DNA of 64,000 nt from Acidobacteriota bacterium (GCA_018269055.1 JAFDVI010000004.1:248001-312000), one strand, 5' to 3'; counted from the first letter of the stretch, positions 18,621 through 26,805 are shown. Made by a program: numbers and translations. The notes: generated from the sequence alone by a model not told the origin.

Positions 18621-19634
18621 ATGGACATCCTTCGCAAACTTCACGTTCGAGCCGCCGCGCAACTGCAACATATTGTCCTGCCCGAAGGCAGCGACGACCG
18701 CACCATTATCGCCGCAGCCAAAACCGCCGAAGAACGATTGGCGCGCGTCACCGTATTGGGCGACGAAGAAACCATTCGCAGCCGCGCCTCGGCGCTTGGC
18801 GTCAGCCTGACTAACGTCGTGATTCTCGACCATCGCCGCTCGGCGGATTTGGGACGTTATGCGCAGGAGTTGTACGAATTACGCCAAGCCAAAGGCGCAA
18901 CGCTCGACGAAGCCAGCAAACAAATTCTCGATCCGCTGTATTTCGGAAATATGATGGTGCGCCATGGCAAAGCCGACGGTTCCGTCGCCGGAGCGACCAA
19001 CACCACAGCGCACACAGTTCGCTCGGCGCTAATTACACTTGGATTGCGCGAAGGGTTTTCGCTGGTGTCTTCAGTCATCGTGATGGTCCTGCCGAACAAA
19101 TCGTTTGGCGTGGATGGAGCCTTGATCTTTGCCGACCCGGCAGTGGTCATCAATCCGACGGCTCCGCAACTGGCTGAAATCGCCATTGCTTCGGCGCAAA
19201 CCTGTCGCGCCTTGCTCAATGCAGAACCGCGCGTGGCCATGTTGTCGTTTTCGACCAAAGGTTCCGCGCAACACCCGCTGGCCGACAAGGTCATCGAAGC
19301 CACCAAAACCGTCCGCGCTCGGCAGCCAGACCTCGAAATTGACGGTGAACTGCAACTCGACGCCGCCCTGGTCGAAAGCATCGGGCAATCCAAGGCCAAA
19401 GGCTCCACGGTCGCGGGTCACGCCAATGTGTTGATTTTCCCGGACATCAACGCCGGAAATATCGGCTACAAGTTGACTGAACGCCTGGCCGGAGCCACAG
19501 CCATCGGCCCGATTCTGCAAGGTCTGGACAAACCCGCCAATGATTTGTCGCGTGGGTGCAAGTGGGAAGACATCGTTGATGCCGTGGCCATCACTGCGGT
19601 TCAAGCCCAGACCCGCAAAAAAGAACGAAATTGA
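18621..19634 (+). CDS. pta: Phosphate acetyltransferase (short form)
   Basis: 337 residues, the short PTA_PTB form without the N-terminal DRTGG and P-loop domains of the long enzyme. It interconverts acetyl-CoA and acetyl phosphate. Landmarks are [17 protein letters not shown] near residue 17, [22 protein letters not shown] near residue 103, [22 protein letters not shown] near residue 203 and the C-terminal [28 protein letters not shown] near residue 272. No ackA lies beside it. No clear Shine-Dalgarno is seen. Confidence 0.96.
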   Translation: MDILRKLHVRAAAQLQHIVLPEGSDDRTIIAAAKTAEERLARVTVLGDEETIRSRASALGVSLTNVVILDHRRSADLGRYAQELYELRQAKGATLDEASKQILDPLYFGNMMVRHGKADGSVAGATNTTAHTVRSALITLGLREGFSLVSSVIVMVLPNKSFGVDGALIFADPAVVINPTAPQLAEIAIASAQTCRALLNAEPRVAMLSFSTKGSAQHPLADKVIEATKTVRARQPDLEIDGELQLDAALVESIGQSKAKGSTVAGHANVLIFPDINAGNIGYKLTERLAGATAIGPILQGLDKPANDLSRGCKWEDIVDAVAITAVQAQTRKKERN

Positions 19635-19641
19635 TTCGGCA

Positions 19642-20211
19642 ATGAAAAAGCTGCTGAAGAAAATCTTGGCTGCGCCATTTGTGCTGATCGCAGCGATCAT
19701 CGTTCTGGTTGAAGACTGGCTCTGGGACGATCTTCAACGACTGGCGGCGGCAATCGGACGCTTGCCGGTGTTTCGGCAGGTGGAATCGTTGATTGCCAGT
19801 TTGCCGCCTTACGGCGCATTGGCTGTTTTCGGCGCGCCTTCCCTGCTCTTAATTCCGGTCAAACTGGCGGCGTTGTGGTTGATGGCGCACGGACAGGCGG
19901 CATTTGGATTCGCGGTGGTTGTCTTCGCAAAAATCGCCGGGACTGCGTTGGTCGCTCGCATCTACACGATCACCGAACCGAAGCTGTTGTTGATTGGATG
20001 GTTTGCCTGGCTGCACGCGCGGTTTGTTATCTTCAAAGCTCGTGTCTACGCCACGATCAAAGCGTCGAGAATTTACCGGCGCATTCATCATCAATCGGCA
20101 CTGTTGAAAGAACGCTTTCGCCGTTTTGCACACGGTCGCAAAGGATTTTGGCGTCGTCGCTGGGAAGCGGCGATCAAATTTTCACGGCGCGGAAAACCCT
20201 CCGCAGAATGA
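19642..20211 (+). CDS. Membrane protein of unknown function
   Basis: 189 residues beginning MKKLLKKILAAPFVLIAAII; the frame extends upstream inside pta but the ATG at 19642 is the sensible start. Hydrophobic segments lie at about 10-25, 60-75, 78-110 and 113-128. The C-terminal 60 residues are strongly basic (KARVYATIKASRIYRRIHH, RRFAHGRKGFWRRRWEAA). The LLIPVKLAALWLMAHGQAAFG stretch recalls several uncharacterised proteobacterial membrane proteins. No function is assigned. It starts 7 nt after pta. Confidence 0.75.
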   Translation: MKKLLKKILAAPFVLIAAIIVLVEDWLWDDLQRLAAAIGRLPVFRQVESLIASLPPYGALAVFGAPSLLLIPVKLAALWLMAHGQAAFGFAVVVFAKIAGTALVARIYTITEPKLLLIGWFAWLHARFVIFKARVYATIKASRIYRRIHHQSALLKERFRRFAHGRKGFWRRRWEAAIKFSRRGKPSAE

Positions 20212-20395
20212 TCGCCGAGCCATTTCTTGTCACCTTCTTACCCCGTTGTTATACTCCGAACCTGCACTTCTACTGTTGTTGTAATCCACGTTGAATTTGG
20301 CTGTAACCAAACAACCGAGTCCGCGTCTGAAGCAGACGTAGACCACAATTTTCCTAAAAATCACTCCACTCTTTTAAGACCAACGGAGGTAACTG

Positions 20396-21073
20396 ATGAG
20401 CAGTTCTGACGAACGGCATGACCCCGCAGCCGACTCCAATGAGTCCGGCGTGTCGCGCCGCAAATTTCTGCAAGGCACAGGCGTCGCCTTGACGATTCCG
20501 CTGGTGGCCGGCGGCGAAAAAGTCGTCAAAGCCGCCGGGGCTGAAGTCAAAATTTTTGGACCGGAAAAAGTCAACATCACGCTGAACATCAATGGTTCGC
20601 CGAAACAGGTGAGCGTTGAACCGAGGGCGACGTTGTTGGACACGCTTCGCAATGATCTGGACACCACTGGCGCCAAGCGCGTGTGCGACCGCGCGACTTG
20701 CGGAGCCTGTACGATGATCATTGACGGCAAACCCGTGTATGGCTGCACGACGTTGGCCATCGAAGCCCAAGGACGCAAAATCGAAACCGTCGAAAGTCTC
20801 GCCGCAGGCGACAAACTGCACCCGGTGCAGCAAGCCTTCTGGGACAACGATGCGCAACAGTGCGGATTTTGCACCCCAGGATTTGTCATGGCTTGCAAGG
20901 CATTGCTCGACAAACATCCTTCGCCGACCGATGAGCAGATTGAAATGGGTGTCGGCGGCAATTTGTGCCGCTGCGGAACCTACAACGGCATCAAAGGCGC
21001 CATCGCACAGGCTTCTGCCACACTGAAAAAAGGCCCTGCGAAATTGACCAGAGGAGGTAAGAGCAATGGCTGA
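20396..21073 (+). CDS. Periplasmic aldehyde oxidoreductase, [2Fe-2S] subunit (PaoA/YagT-like)
   Basis: 225 residues. A Tat signal (SRRKFLQGTGVALTIPLVAG) precedes a plant-type ferredoxin domain with four cysteines (VCDRATCGACTMIIDGKPVYGC, near residues 100-122) and a helical second domain with QCGFCTPGF and GNLCRCGTY that binds the second [2Fe-2S] cluster. This is the small subunit of a xanthine-oxidase-family enzyme; the Tat signal makes it PaoA-like and exports the folded trimer. GGAGGT lies 5 nt before the ATG. The 3' end overlaps the molybdenum subunit gene by 8 nt. Confidence 0.94.
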   Translation: MSSSDERHDPAADSNESGVSRRKFLQGTGVALTIPLVAGGEKVVKAAGAEVKIFGPEKVNITLNINGSPKQVSVEPRATLLDTLRNDLDTTGAKRVCDRATCGACTMIIDGKPVYGCTTLAIEAQGRKIETVESLAAGDKLHPVQQAFWDNDAQQCGFCTPGFVMACKALLDKHPSPTDEQIEMGVGGNLCRCGTYNGIKGAIAQASATLKKGPAKLTRGGKSNG

Positions 21074-23219
21074 GTACAAATGGCCTGAAGAAGGCAAACG
21101 AACTCACATCGGCAAACGCATTTCACGCCTGGACGGGCCGGACAAAGTTTCCGGTCGCGCCAAATACACCTATGACATCAATCGTCCGGGAATGTTGTTT
21201 GGCAAAGTGCTGCGTTCGCCGTTCGCGCACGCCAAAATCATCAGCTTTGACCTGAGCGTTGCCGAAAAGATGCCCGGCGTCAAAGCCGTCAAAATCATTC
21301 AGGAACCCGGCACGGAAATTCAGTGGGCGGGCGACGAAATCGCTGTGGTGGCAGCGGAAACCGAAGCGCAGGCCGAAGACGCCATGCGCGCCATCAAGGT
21401 CACATTCGAAAAGCTCCCGCATTTGGTGAATGAAAAGAATTGGGACGCCGTTCCCGAATCCAGCCGCCGCAAACCCAGCGAAAACATCGCAGGCGATCCG
21501 GCCAAGGCATTTTCCGGCGCCGATGTCATTCTCGAAGGCGAGTACGGCAACGATGCCATCACGCATTGCTGCCTGGAATCGCACGGATTGATTGCCGAAT
21601 GGGAAGACGACAAAAACCTGCTGGTTCACCAATCCACGCAATCGGTTTCGGCCAACGCAGGCCAATTTGCACAAGCCTTAGGGCTGCCCGCCGGAAACGT
21701 TCGCATCCACATGGATCACATCGGCGGCGGATTCGGCAGCAAATTCCCTGTGGATCGCTGGGGATTGGAAGCAGCCAAAGTGTCCAAGATGGCTGGCGGC
21801 AAACCGGTCAAGTTGATGTTGGAACGCGACGCCGAATTGATGGTCGCGGGTTCCCGCCCATCGGCTTATGCCAAAGTCAAAATCGGCGCGAAAAAAGACG
21901 GAACCATCGTCGCATGGGAATCCCAGGCCTGGGGCTCCGGCGGCGTGGGCAATTTCAGTTTCGCCAACCAGCTTCCCTACGTTCTGAAAGTTCCGGATCG
22001 TAAGGAAGTCTTTTCGGTGGTGCCGACCAACACCGGCCCGCAACGTGCGTGGCGCGCGCCGAATCATCCGCAAGCCTGTTTGATCACGATGGCCGCGTTT
22101 GACGATGTAGCCGCCAAGCTCGGGATGGATCCGCTCGATCTGTTTTTGAAAAACTTGTCGCTCGCGGGCGTTCGTCAAAACGTATACCGCGACGAATTGA
22201 TGAAAGCCGCCGAGATGATCGAATGGAAAAAACTCTGGCGACCTCGCGGTGAAGGCGCTCCGGGCAGCACCAAGACCGTCAAACGCGGCTTAGGGCTTTC
22301 GCTGCACACCTGGGGCGGCGGCGGTCACGCCAGCGATTGCGACCTGACGGTTCATCCTGACGGAACGGTCGAAATCAAAATGGGCACGCAGGACTTGGGC
22401 GTAGGCACGCGCACCGTGCTGGCCATCGTTGCGGCGGATACCTTTGCGATTCCGCTGGATCAGGTCAAAGTGCACATCGGCGACAGCCGGTACCCGGTTT
22501 CGGGCGGCTCTGGTGGTTCGACGACCGTCGGCGGCGTCAGTTCTTCGACACGCCGAGCGGCAGTGGATGCACTGAACCAGATTCTGGAAAAAATCGCGCC
22601 GACAATGAACACCACACCCGACAAGCTGGAAGCCGTCGGCGGCAAAATTCAGGAAATCGGCAAACCGACCAACGCCATGACCTGGAAACAGGCTTGCGCC
22701 AAACTCGGCACACAACCGATGACCACGCGCGGCAAAAATCCCGGCAAGGAAACGTTGACCACGGGCGGCGTCGGAGGCGTGCAAATGGCCGACGTTTCGG
22801 TGGACATTGAAACCGGCGTCGTCAAAATGAATAACTTCGTCGCGGTGCAGGATTGCGGCTTGATCATTGACATGAAAACCTGCGAAAGTCAGGTGTTCGG
22901 CGCGATGATCATGGGTGTGACGTACGCGCTGTACGAAGAGCGCGTGATGGACGACCAAACCGGCAAAATGCTCAACGCCAACATGGAATTTTACCGCCTG
23001 GCCGGATTGCGCGATGTCGGCAATTTCAAGGTTCACATGATGACCGGCAAAGGGTACGACGAACGCGGCGTGATTGGCGTCGGCGAACCGCCAACGGTTT
23101 CGCCCGGCGCGGCGATTTCCAATGCCGTCGCCAACGCCATTGGCGCGCGCGTGCATTCGTTACCGCTCACCGCGGATCGCGTTTTGGCCGCGTTAGAAAA
23201 GAAAGGAGGCAAAGCGTAA
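21066..23219 (+). CDS. Periplasmic aldehyde oxidoreductase, molybdenum subunit (PaoC/YagR-like)
   Basis: 717-residue large subunit carrying molybdopterin cytosine dinucleotide. It oxidises aldehydes with water, passing electrons to the FeS and FAD subunits. Landmarks are KVSGRAKYTYDINRPGMLFGKVLRSPFAHAKI near residue 28, the Moco glycine loop HIGGGFGSKF near residue 218, GPQRAWRAPNHPQ near residue 325, the QDLGVGTRTV stretch near residue 445, and the catalytic glutamate in GVGEPPTVSPGAAISNAVANAIG near residue 678. The length fits PaoC (about 730). It has a strong GAGGAGG site. Cofactor maturation would need MocA and an XdhC/PaoD protein, neither seen here. Confidence 0.95.
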   Translation: MAEYKWPEEGKRTHIGKRISRLDGPDKVSGRAKYTYDINRPGMLFGKVLRSPFAHAKIISFDLSVAEKMPGVKAVKIIQEPGTEIQWAGDEIAVVAAETEAQAEDAMRAIKVTFEKLPHLVNEKNWDAVPESSRRKPSENIAGDPAKAFSGADVILEGEYGNDAITHCCLESHGLIAEWEDDKNLLVHQSTQSVSANAGQFAQALGLPAGNVRIHMDHIGGGFGSKFPVDRWGLEAAKVSKMAGGKPVKLMLERDAELMVAGSRPSAYAKVKIGAKKDGTIVAWESQAWGSGGVGNFSFANQLPYVLKVPDRKEVFSVVPTNTGPQRAWRAPNHPQACLITMAAFDDVAAKLGMDPLDLFLKNLSLAGVRQNVYRDELMKAAEMIEWKKLWRPRGEGAPGSTKTVKRGLGLSLHTWGGGGHASDCDLTVHPDGTVEIKMGTQDLGVGTRTVLAIVAADTFAIPLDQVKVHIGDSRYPVSGGSGGSTTVGGVSSSTRRAAVDALNQILEKIAPTMNTTPDKLEAVGGKIQEIGKPTNAMTWKQACAKLGTQPMTTRGKNPGKETLTTGGVGGVQMADVSVDIETGVVKMNNFVAVQDCGLIIDMKTCESQVFGAMIMGVTYALYEERVMDDQTGKMLNANMEFYRLAGLRDVGNFKVHMMTGKGYDERGVIGVGEPPTVSPGAAISNAVANAIGARVHSLPLTADRVLAALEKKGGKA

Positions 23220-24196
23220 TGAAAAACTTCGAGTACGCAAGCCCAACCACAAAAGAGCAAGCCGTTGAACTGCTCGGCAAACAATGGGGCGAGACGGAAG
23301 TTATTGCGGGTGGAACCGACCTGCTCAGCTTGATGAAAGATTACCTCGTCACGCCCAAGCGAGTGGTCAATATCAAAGGCATTGCGGAGCTTCGCGGCGT
23401 GACGATCAACCGCGCAGGCGGCGCTCGCATTGGAGCATTAACTTCACTGGAGGAAATGCTTGACCGCCTTGGACGCGGTTACGGCGCCTTGACCCAAGCG
23501 GCCAAGGAAATCACCAGCCCGCAGATTCGCAATATGGGAACTGTCGGCGGTGATCTGTGCCAACGTCCACGTTGTTGGTATTTCCGCGCGGGTTTCGGAT
23601 TGCTGGCGATCACGGAAAACGGCGAGCCGCTGGTGCCCAATGGGGACAATCGCTACCACGCAATTCTGGGCAACGACGGCCCGGCGTATTTCGTCAGCGC
23701 GTCCAGCCTCGGGCCGGGATTGATCGCTTTGGCTGCGAAGATCAGCATCTTCGGGCCAAAAGGCGCGCGCGAAGTGGATGCGGACAAATTCTTTGTCGCG
23801 CCCAAATCCGCCGGCGAACGCGAAACGGTGCTCGCTCCAAACGAAATCGTGACCGCGATCAACATTCCGTCCACGGTTGGCGTACGCAGTGCGACGTACG
23901 AAGTTCGCCAACGCGAGGCTTTGGATTGGCCTCTGGTGGCGGCATCCGTGGCATTCAAGCTGGATGCGGCCAGGAAAGTCACCTCCGCGCGCATTGCGCT
24001 GGGACACGTCGCGCCTGTGCCATGGAAAGCCGATGAAGCGGCAAAATTCCTGATCGGTAAAACGATCACGGAAGACGTCGCCGCCGAAGCGGGCAAGCTC
24101 GCTGTGGCCAATGCCAAGGCGCTGAGCCGCAACGGATACAAGATTCAACTCGCTCAGGTCGCCGTCAAACGCGCGATTCTGCAAGCGGCTGCTTAA
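23219..24196 (+). CDS. Periplasmic aldehyde oxidoreductase, FAD subunit (PaoB/YagS-like)
   Basis: 325 residues of the CO-dehydrogenase flavoprotein type. FAD contacts are VIAGGTDLLSLMKD near residue 31 and ITSPQIRNMGTVGGDLCQRPRCWYFR near residue 100. The CQRPRCWYFR stretch is the extra [4Fe-4S]-binding insertion typical of PaoB/YagS and absent from ordinary xanthine dehydrogenase FAD subunits. The ATG overlaps the TAA of the molybdenum subunit (TAATG). Gene order here is FeS-Mo-FAD, not the FeS-FAD-Mo order of E. coli paoABC. Confidence 0.94.
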   Translation: MKNFEYASPTTKEQAVELLGKQWGETEVIAGGTDLLSLMKDYLVTPKRVVNIKGIAELRGVTINRAGGARIGALTSLEEMLDRLGRGYGALTQAAKEITSPQIRNMGTVGGDLCQRPRCWYFRAGFGLLAITENGEPLVPNGDNRYHAILGNDGPAYFVSASSLGPGLIALAAKISIFGPKGAREVDADKFFVAPKSAGERETVLAPNEIVTAINIPSTVGVRSATYEVRQREALDWPLVAASVAFKLDAARKVTSARIALGHVAPVPWKADEAAKFLIGKTITEDVAAEAGKLAVANAKALSRNGYKIQLAQVAVKRAILQAAA

Positions 24197-24210
24197 TCAG
24201 TGATGAATGC

Positions 24211-24257
24211 GGAATGATGAAGGATGAACTGCAGTTTTATTCATCCTTCATCATTCC
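24211..24257. repeat. 18-bp inverted repeat (GGATGAATGATGAA-like family)
   Basis: GGAATGATGAAGGATGAA at 24211-24228 pairs perfectly with its complement at 24240-24257 around an 11-base loop. Related but imperfect elements are at 26053-26100 and 48950-49009. It lies between the FAD subunit gene and the ribosome site of the next gene. Confidence 0.75.
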
Positions 24258-24280
24258 AATTTCATCATTCGGAGGTAAAG

Positions 24281-24508
24281 ATGGCTGAACTTCACAATTT
24301 AGATCCGAATCGTCCGAACCTGTGCGTTTCGTTACGCACGAAAAACATGTTCGTTTGGTCAGAAGACGACCCGCATCACACGCACACCGGAGTGTTTTGG
24401 TGTTTGCATACGCAAGGTCCGCTGGGACCGGACGGACAACTGGCCGAACCCGGCAATTGCGACAACAGTGAGCGCGGTTGCCATTGCCAGGAAATCGCAG
24501 TAGCCTGA
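24281..24508 (+). CDS. Small cysteine-rich protein, unknown
   Basis: 75 residues starting MAELHNLDPNRPNLCVSLRT with GGAGGTAAAG directly before the ATG; the frame extends upstream only through repeat sequence. Five cysteines lie in LCVS, WCLHT, GNCDN and GCHCQE, with DDPHHTHTG adding histidines, so metal binding is plausible. There is no signal peptide or membrane segment. It may be a dedicated accessory protein of the molybdoenzyme, but nothing proves that. I do not recognise the family. Confidence 0.7.
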   Translation: MAELHNLDPNRPNLCVSLRTKNMFVWSEDDPHHTHTGVFWCLHTQGPLGPDGQLAEPGNCDNSERGCHCQEIAVA

Positions 24509-24513
24509 TTTCC

Positions 24514-24572
24514 GTTCAGAGTTCACGCTTCAGCGTGCAAATAACTCTCACGCTGAAGCGTGAACTCTGAAC
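24514..24572. repeat. 24-bp perfect nested palindrome
   Basis: Arms 24514-24537 and 24549-24572 pair at all 24 positions around 11 bases. Each arm contains CACGC-TTCA-GCGTG, itself a hairpin. No T-run follows. It shares the GAGT-nC-nnGCTTCAGC layout with the 8249 element. Confidence 0.85.
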
Positions 24573-24603
24573 CTTCTATTACAAATTTGGAGGGCAGTAA
24601 CTA

Positions 24604-25275
24604 ATGCGCAAACTGACTTTGATTATTTCGTTTTGCTTTGCGGTGCTGTTGGCTTCGTCGGCCAGCGCTCAGCAAATTTACGGCGATTACATTGAAACTC
24701 GTAACGCCGATGTGTGGACGGGTCATTGTTTCGCCATGTCAGAAGTCAACCTGATGGGCGATCAGGCCATCGTCGGCTGGCACGTGTCAAAAGGCGAATG
24801 GAACGGCGTCAAACTGGATGGCATGAGCGTGGTCGGTGTCGCCAAAGCTTCTGGCACGCTGGGCAGCCCGTACGAAAACCCATTCCCTGCCAAAGCCGTT
24901 TTGATTTTTGACGACAAAGCCACGCCTGCACAGCGCGACGCGTTGAAAGCCTTTGCCCAGGAAATGGGCGGCGAGTTGCTCAAAAACGTCGTTCGCACGG
25001 AAACCGCTCCGATCAGTATTTCGCTGGAATTCACCGGCGAACATCCGACCGGCGGCCAATTGCAAGCGGGTGAACTGGCCAGCATTATCACGCGCCAATT
25101 TACGCAGCGCGACAAAATCTGCGGCCACGAACAAACTTACTATCCGCCGTTGACGCCGACGACGCACAGCATGCCTGCGGTCGCTTCATTGGATGAATTC
25201 AAAGGAAAAGGGTTGGGCGTAAGCTGGTCGCTTCGCGAAAAACGCAGCGCTTTCGTCGGTCATTTTGCTAAATAA
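24604..25275 (+). CDS. Secreted DUF1326-like protein
   Basis: 223 residues with a Sec signal (LTLIISFCFAVLLASSASA, cleavage near AQQ) and a GGAGG site 10 nt before the ATG. The opening IYGDYIETRNADVWTGHCFAMSEVNLMGDQAIVGWHV near residues 24-60 is the DUF1326 hallmark. Members are uncharacterised; they often occur near metal- or redox-related genes. Here it follows the aldehyde oxidoreductase genes and the cysteine-rich small protein, and it precedes another secreted unknown. Confidence 0.8.
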   Translation: MRKLTLIISFCFAVLLASSASAQQIYGDYIETRNADVWTGHCFAMSEVNLMGDQAIVGWHVSKGEWNGVKLDGMSVVGVAKASGTLGSPYENPFPAKAVLIFDDKATPAQRDALKAFAQEMGGELLKNVVRTETAPISISLEFTGEHPTGGQLQAGELASIITRQFTQRDKICGHEQTYYPPLTPTTHSMPAVASLDEFKGKGLGVSWSLREKRSAFVGHFAK

Positions 25276-25281
25276 AAAATT

Positions 25282-25352
25282 GTAGGGCGAACTGTCAGTT
25301 TGCCCCCGATTGGCTGGAAAAGAAGTCGAGGCAAACTGACAGTTCGCCCTAC
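25282..25352. repeat. 23-bp perfect nested palindrome
   Basis: GTAGGGCGAACTGTCAGTTT at 25282-25301 continues to 25304, and the whole arm pairs exactly with 25330-25352 around a 25-base centre. Each arm is itself a near-hairpin (GGCGAACTG-TC-AGTTTGCC). It sits 27 nt before the next start codon, so it would form in that gene's 5' leader. Confidence 0.85.
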
Positions 25353-25378
25353 TCTTTCTGATTTGAGAAGGAGTTTGG

Positions 25379-26035
25379 ATGGTAAGGCAGTTGTTTGCTT
25401 TTCTTTTGGTATTTGTTTTCGCCCCTCTCACATTTGCTCAAGATTACAAGGTGGAATCCATCGGCGCGCTGAAAGATGCCGCAGTCGTGGAAGCTGTGCG
25501 CGGCGCGATGGAAGAAAAAGGATTGCACGTTACCGATGGCAAGGGCAAAACCATTTGCGACATCTGGTTTCGAAAAGATATTCCTGTCACCAAAGCCGAA
25601 GTTCCCGGAGCCTTGTTCGGCCAGTTTGCAGAAGGCACATTGGTCGGCGTCATCAACTTCCCGGCAAGCACTTCGGATTTTCGCGGCCAGGGCGTCAAAG
25701 CCGGTTGGTATACCTTGCGCTATGCGCTGATCTTGCAGGACGGCAATCATCTGGGCGTTTCGCCCGCACGCGATTTCTTTTTGATCTGCCCCGCAGCCGA
25801 CGACAAAGACCCGAACGCGGCGATGAAGATGGAAGAAATGCTGAAGCTGAGCCGCGCCGCCGCTGGCGCAGGCCATCCGTCGCCGTGGTATTTCGGAATG
25901 GCGACTTCGGATGAAAAAGAATTGCCGAAGATCGTCAAAAACGAACACGAACACGTCATCCTGGAAGCCAAACTGAACACAAAATCCGGCCCACTTGCCA
26001 TTGGCCTGGTCATCATTGGCCGCACGGAAGGCTAA
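25379..26035 (+). CDS. Secreted protein of unknown function
   Basis: 218 residues, GAAGGAG site before the ATG and a Sec signal (LFAFLLVFVFAPLTFA). The mature part runs EEKGLHVTDGKGKTICDIWFRKDIPV, GQFAEGTLVGVINFPA, WYTLRYALILQDGNHLGVSPARDFFLICPA, and ends KSGPLAIGLVIIGRTEG. A single internal cysteine pair (TICD, LICP) could form a disulfide. I do not recognise the family; the layout suggests one beta-rich domain. It is the last gene before the UGA-containing ArsC-like gene. Confidence 0.75.
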   Translation: MVRQLFAFLLVFVFAPLTFAQDYKVESIGALKDAAVVEAVRGAMEEKGLHVTDGKGKTICDIWFRKDIPVTKAEVPGALFGQFAEGTLVGVINFPASTSDFRGQGVKAGWYTLRYALILQDGNHLGVSPARDFFLICPAADDKDPNAAMKMEEMLKLSRAAAGAGHPSPWYFGMATSDEKELPKIVKNEHEHVILEAKLNTKSGPLAIGLVIIGRTEG

Positions 26036-26052
26036 CCTCAAGGATGAAATCA

Positions 26053-26100
26053 GAAGGATGAATGATGAAATCTTCGCATTATTCATACTTCATCATTCCG
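26053..26100. repeat. Imperfect inverted repeat, GGATGAATGATGAA family
   Basis: GAAGGATGAATGATGAA at 26053-26069 faces TTCATACTTCATCATTC; AATGATGAA at 26061-26069 pairs with TTCATCATT at 26089-26097. It is a decayed relative of the 24211 element. It occupies the leader of the ArsC-like gene, where a ribosome site would be expected. Confidence 0.55.
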
Positions 26101-26107
26101 CATTCCT

Positions 26108-26452
26108 ATGATTTTCTTTTACAAAAGCACCTGAACTACCTGCCGTAACGCCAGGAGTTTCCTGCGCGAACTCGCCAACGCATCTCAAATCACGGAACGC
26201 GATTACGCCAAAAAGCCTCTGACTGCCGAAGAAATCGAAAGCATTTTCGGCGACGATCCGATCTCGACGTTTTTGAACACGCGCCACGCCGTGTACAAAG
26301 AGCGGGGCTTTGCCGAAGCGCTTCCGCCGCGCGAGGAGCTGATTGAACTGATCATTCGTGAACCAAACCTGCTGCGCCGCCCGGTGCTTCGCAAAGGCGA
26401 TCAGGTCGTCATTGGTTTTGATAAAGATGCGTTTGCCAAATTCGTCCGTTAA
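26108..26452 (+). CDS. ArsC/Spx (YffB)-like thioredoxin-fold protein with in-frame TGA at the redox cysteine: candidate selenoprotein
   Basis: A 114-codon frame, open from ATG 26108 to TAA 26450-26452 if the single TGA at 26132-26134 is read as Sec. It then begins MIFFYKSTUTTCRNARSFLR, where U-T-T-C falls exactly on the CxxC of ArsC/Spx/YffB proteins (pattern YxSxCxxCRxAxxFL). The rest is full length for the family: ERDYAKKPLTAEEIESIFG, LNTRHAVYKERGF, then IREPNLLRRPVLRKGDQVVIGFD, which carries the RRP motif and the end of the fold. No frameshift is present. A hairpin 17-34 nt past the TGA resembles a SECIS element. No good Shine-Dalgarno is visible. The alternative is a point-mutated pseudogene (TGC to TGA). 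The 3' end overlaps the opposing gene by 3 nt. ArsC-like family is clear; Sec insertion is inference. Confidence 0.7.
26149..26166 (+). promoter_or_regulatory. Candidate bacterial SECIS hairpin
   Basis: CAGGA at 26152-26156 pairs with TCCTG at 26160-26164 around the loop GTT. Below it, CG (26149-26150) pairs with CG (26165-26166) with C26151 bulged. The loop G is the 26th base counted from the T of TGA. The E. coli fdhF element has the same plan: a single bulged base, a short upper stem, and GU in the apical loop at positions 23-24. SelB binding is inferred only. Confidence 0.5.
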
Positions 26453-26805
26453 GCATTGGCAAAATAGGCCACTGCCTGCGGACGAAACAAAAAATAAAGC
26501 ACGACAGCGAACAGCAGGCTATGCACAATCAGTTCAAATGGCGAATGAAAGAGGCTGAGAACGATGTGATACGCCATCCACACAATCAGCAACCATCGCC
26601 CCCATCCCAATCCGCGCAGCATCAATATGCCGCTCACGATGGCAAATAACCGTATGACTGGCACCAGCCAAAGTTCCATTGGAAATTCAGCAGTGCGTTG
26701 CCCGGCCAACCCCGTCAACGACAGCAAACTGGCCACAAACGTCACAGCGCCGAAGCCAATGAAGATCCAACTGATGAGGGTGATGGAAAGCGGGCGTTTG
26801 GTCAT
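26449..26805 (-). CDS. Small polytopic membrane protein, unknown
   Basis: 118 residues from the ATG at 26803-26805 (MTKRPLSITLISWIFIGF), with AAAGGA just upstream; a longer frame to 26904 would run into the terminator hairpin. Four hydrophobic helices fill nearly the whole chain (residues about 8-30, 45-62, 66-84, 90-110). The C-terminus FRPQAVAYFANA is polar. No motif is recognised. It ends tail to tail with the ArsC-like gene, sharing bases of the two TAA stops. Confidence 0.7.
   Translation of the reverse strand: MTKRPLSITLISWIFIGFGAVTFVASLLSLTGLAGQRTAEFPMELWLVPVIRLFAIVSGILMLRGLGWGRWLLIVWMAYHIVLSLFHSPFELIVHSLLFAVVLYFLFRPQAVAYFANA

Noticed and set aside
26135-26452. Treating the ArsC-like gene as simply starting after the TGA
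   Set aside because: There is no in-frame ATG, GTG or TTG start with a ribosome site shortly after the TGA, and the CxxC half-motif and first beta strand would be lost. Read-through or a pseudogene are the only sensible options.
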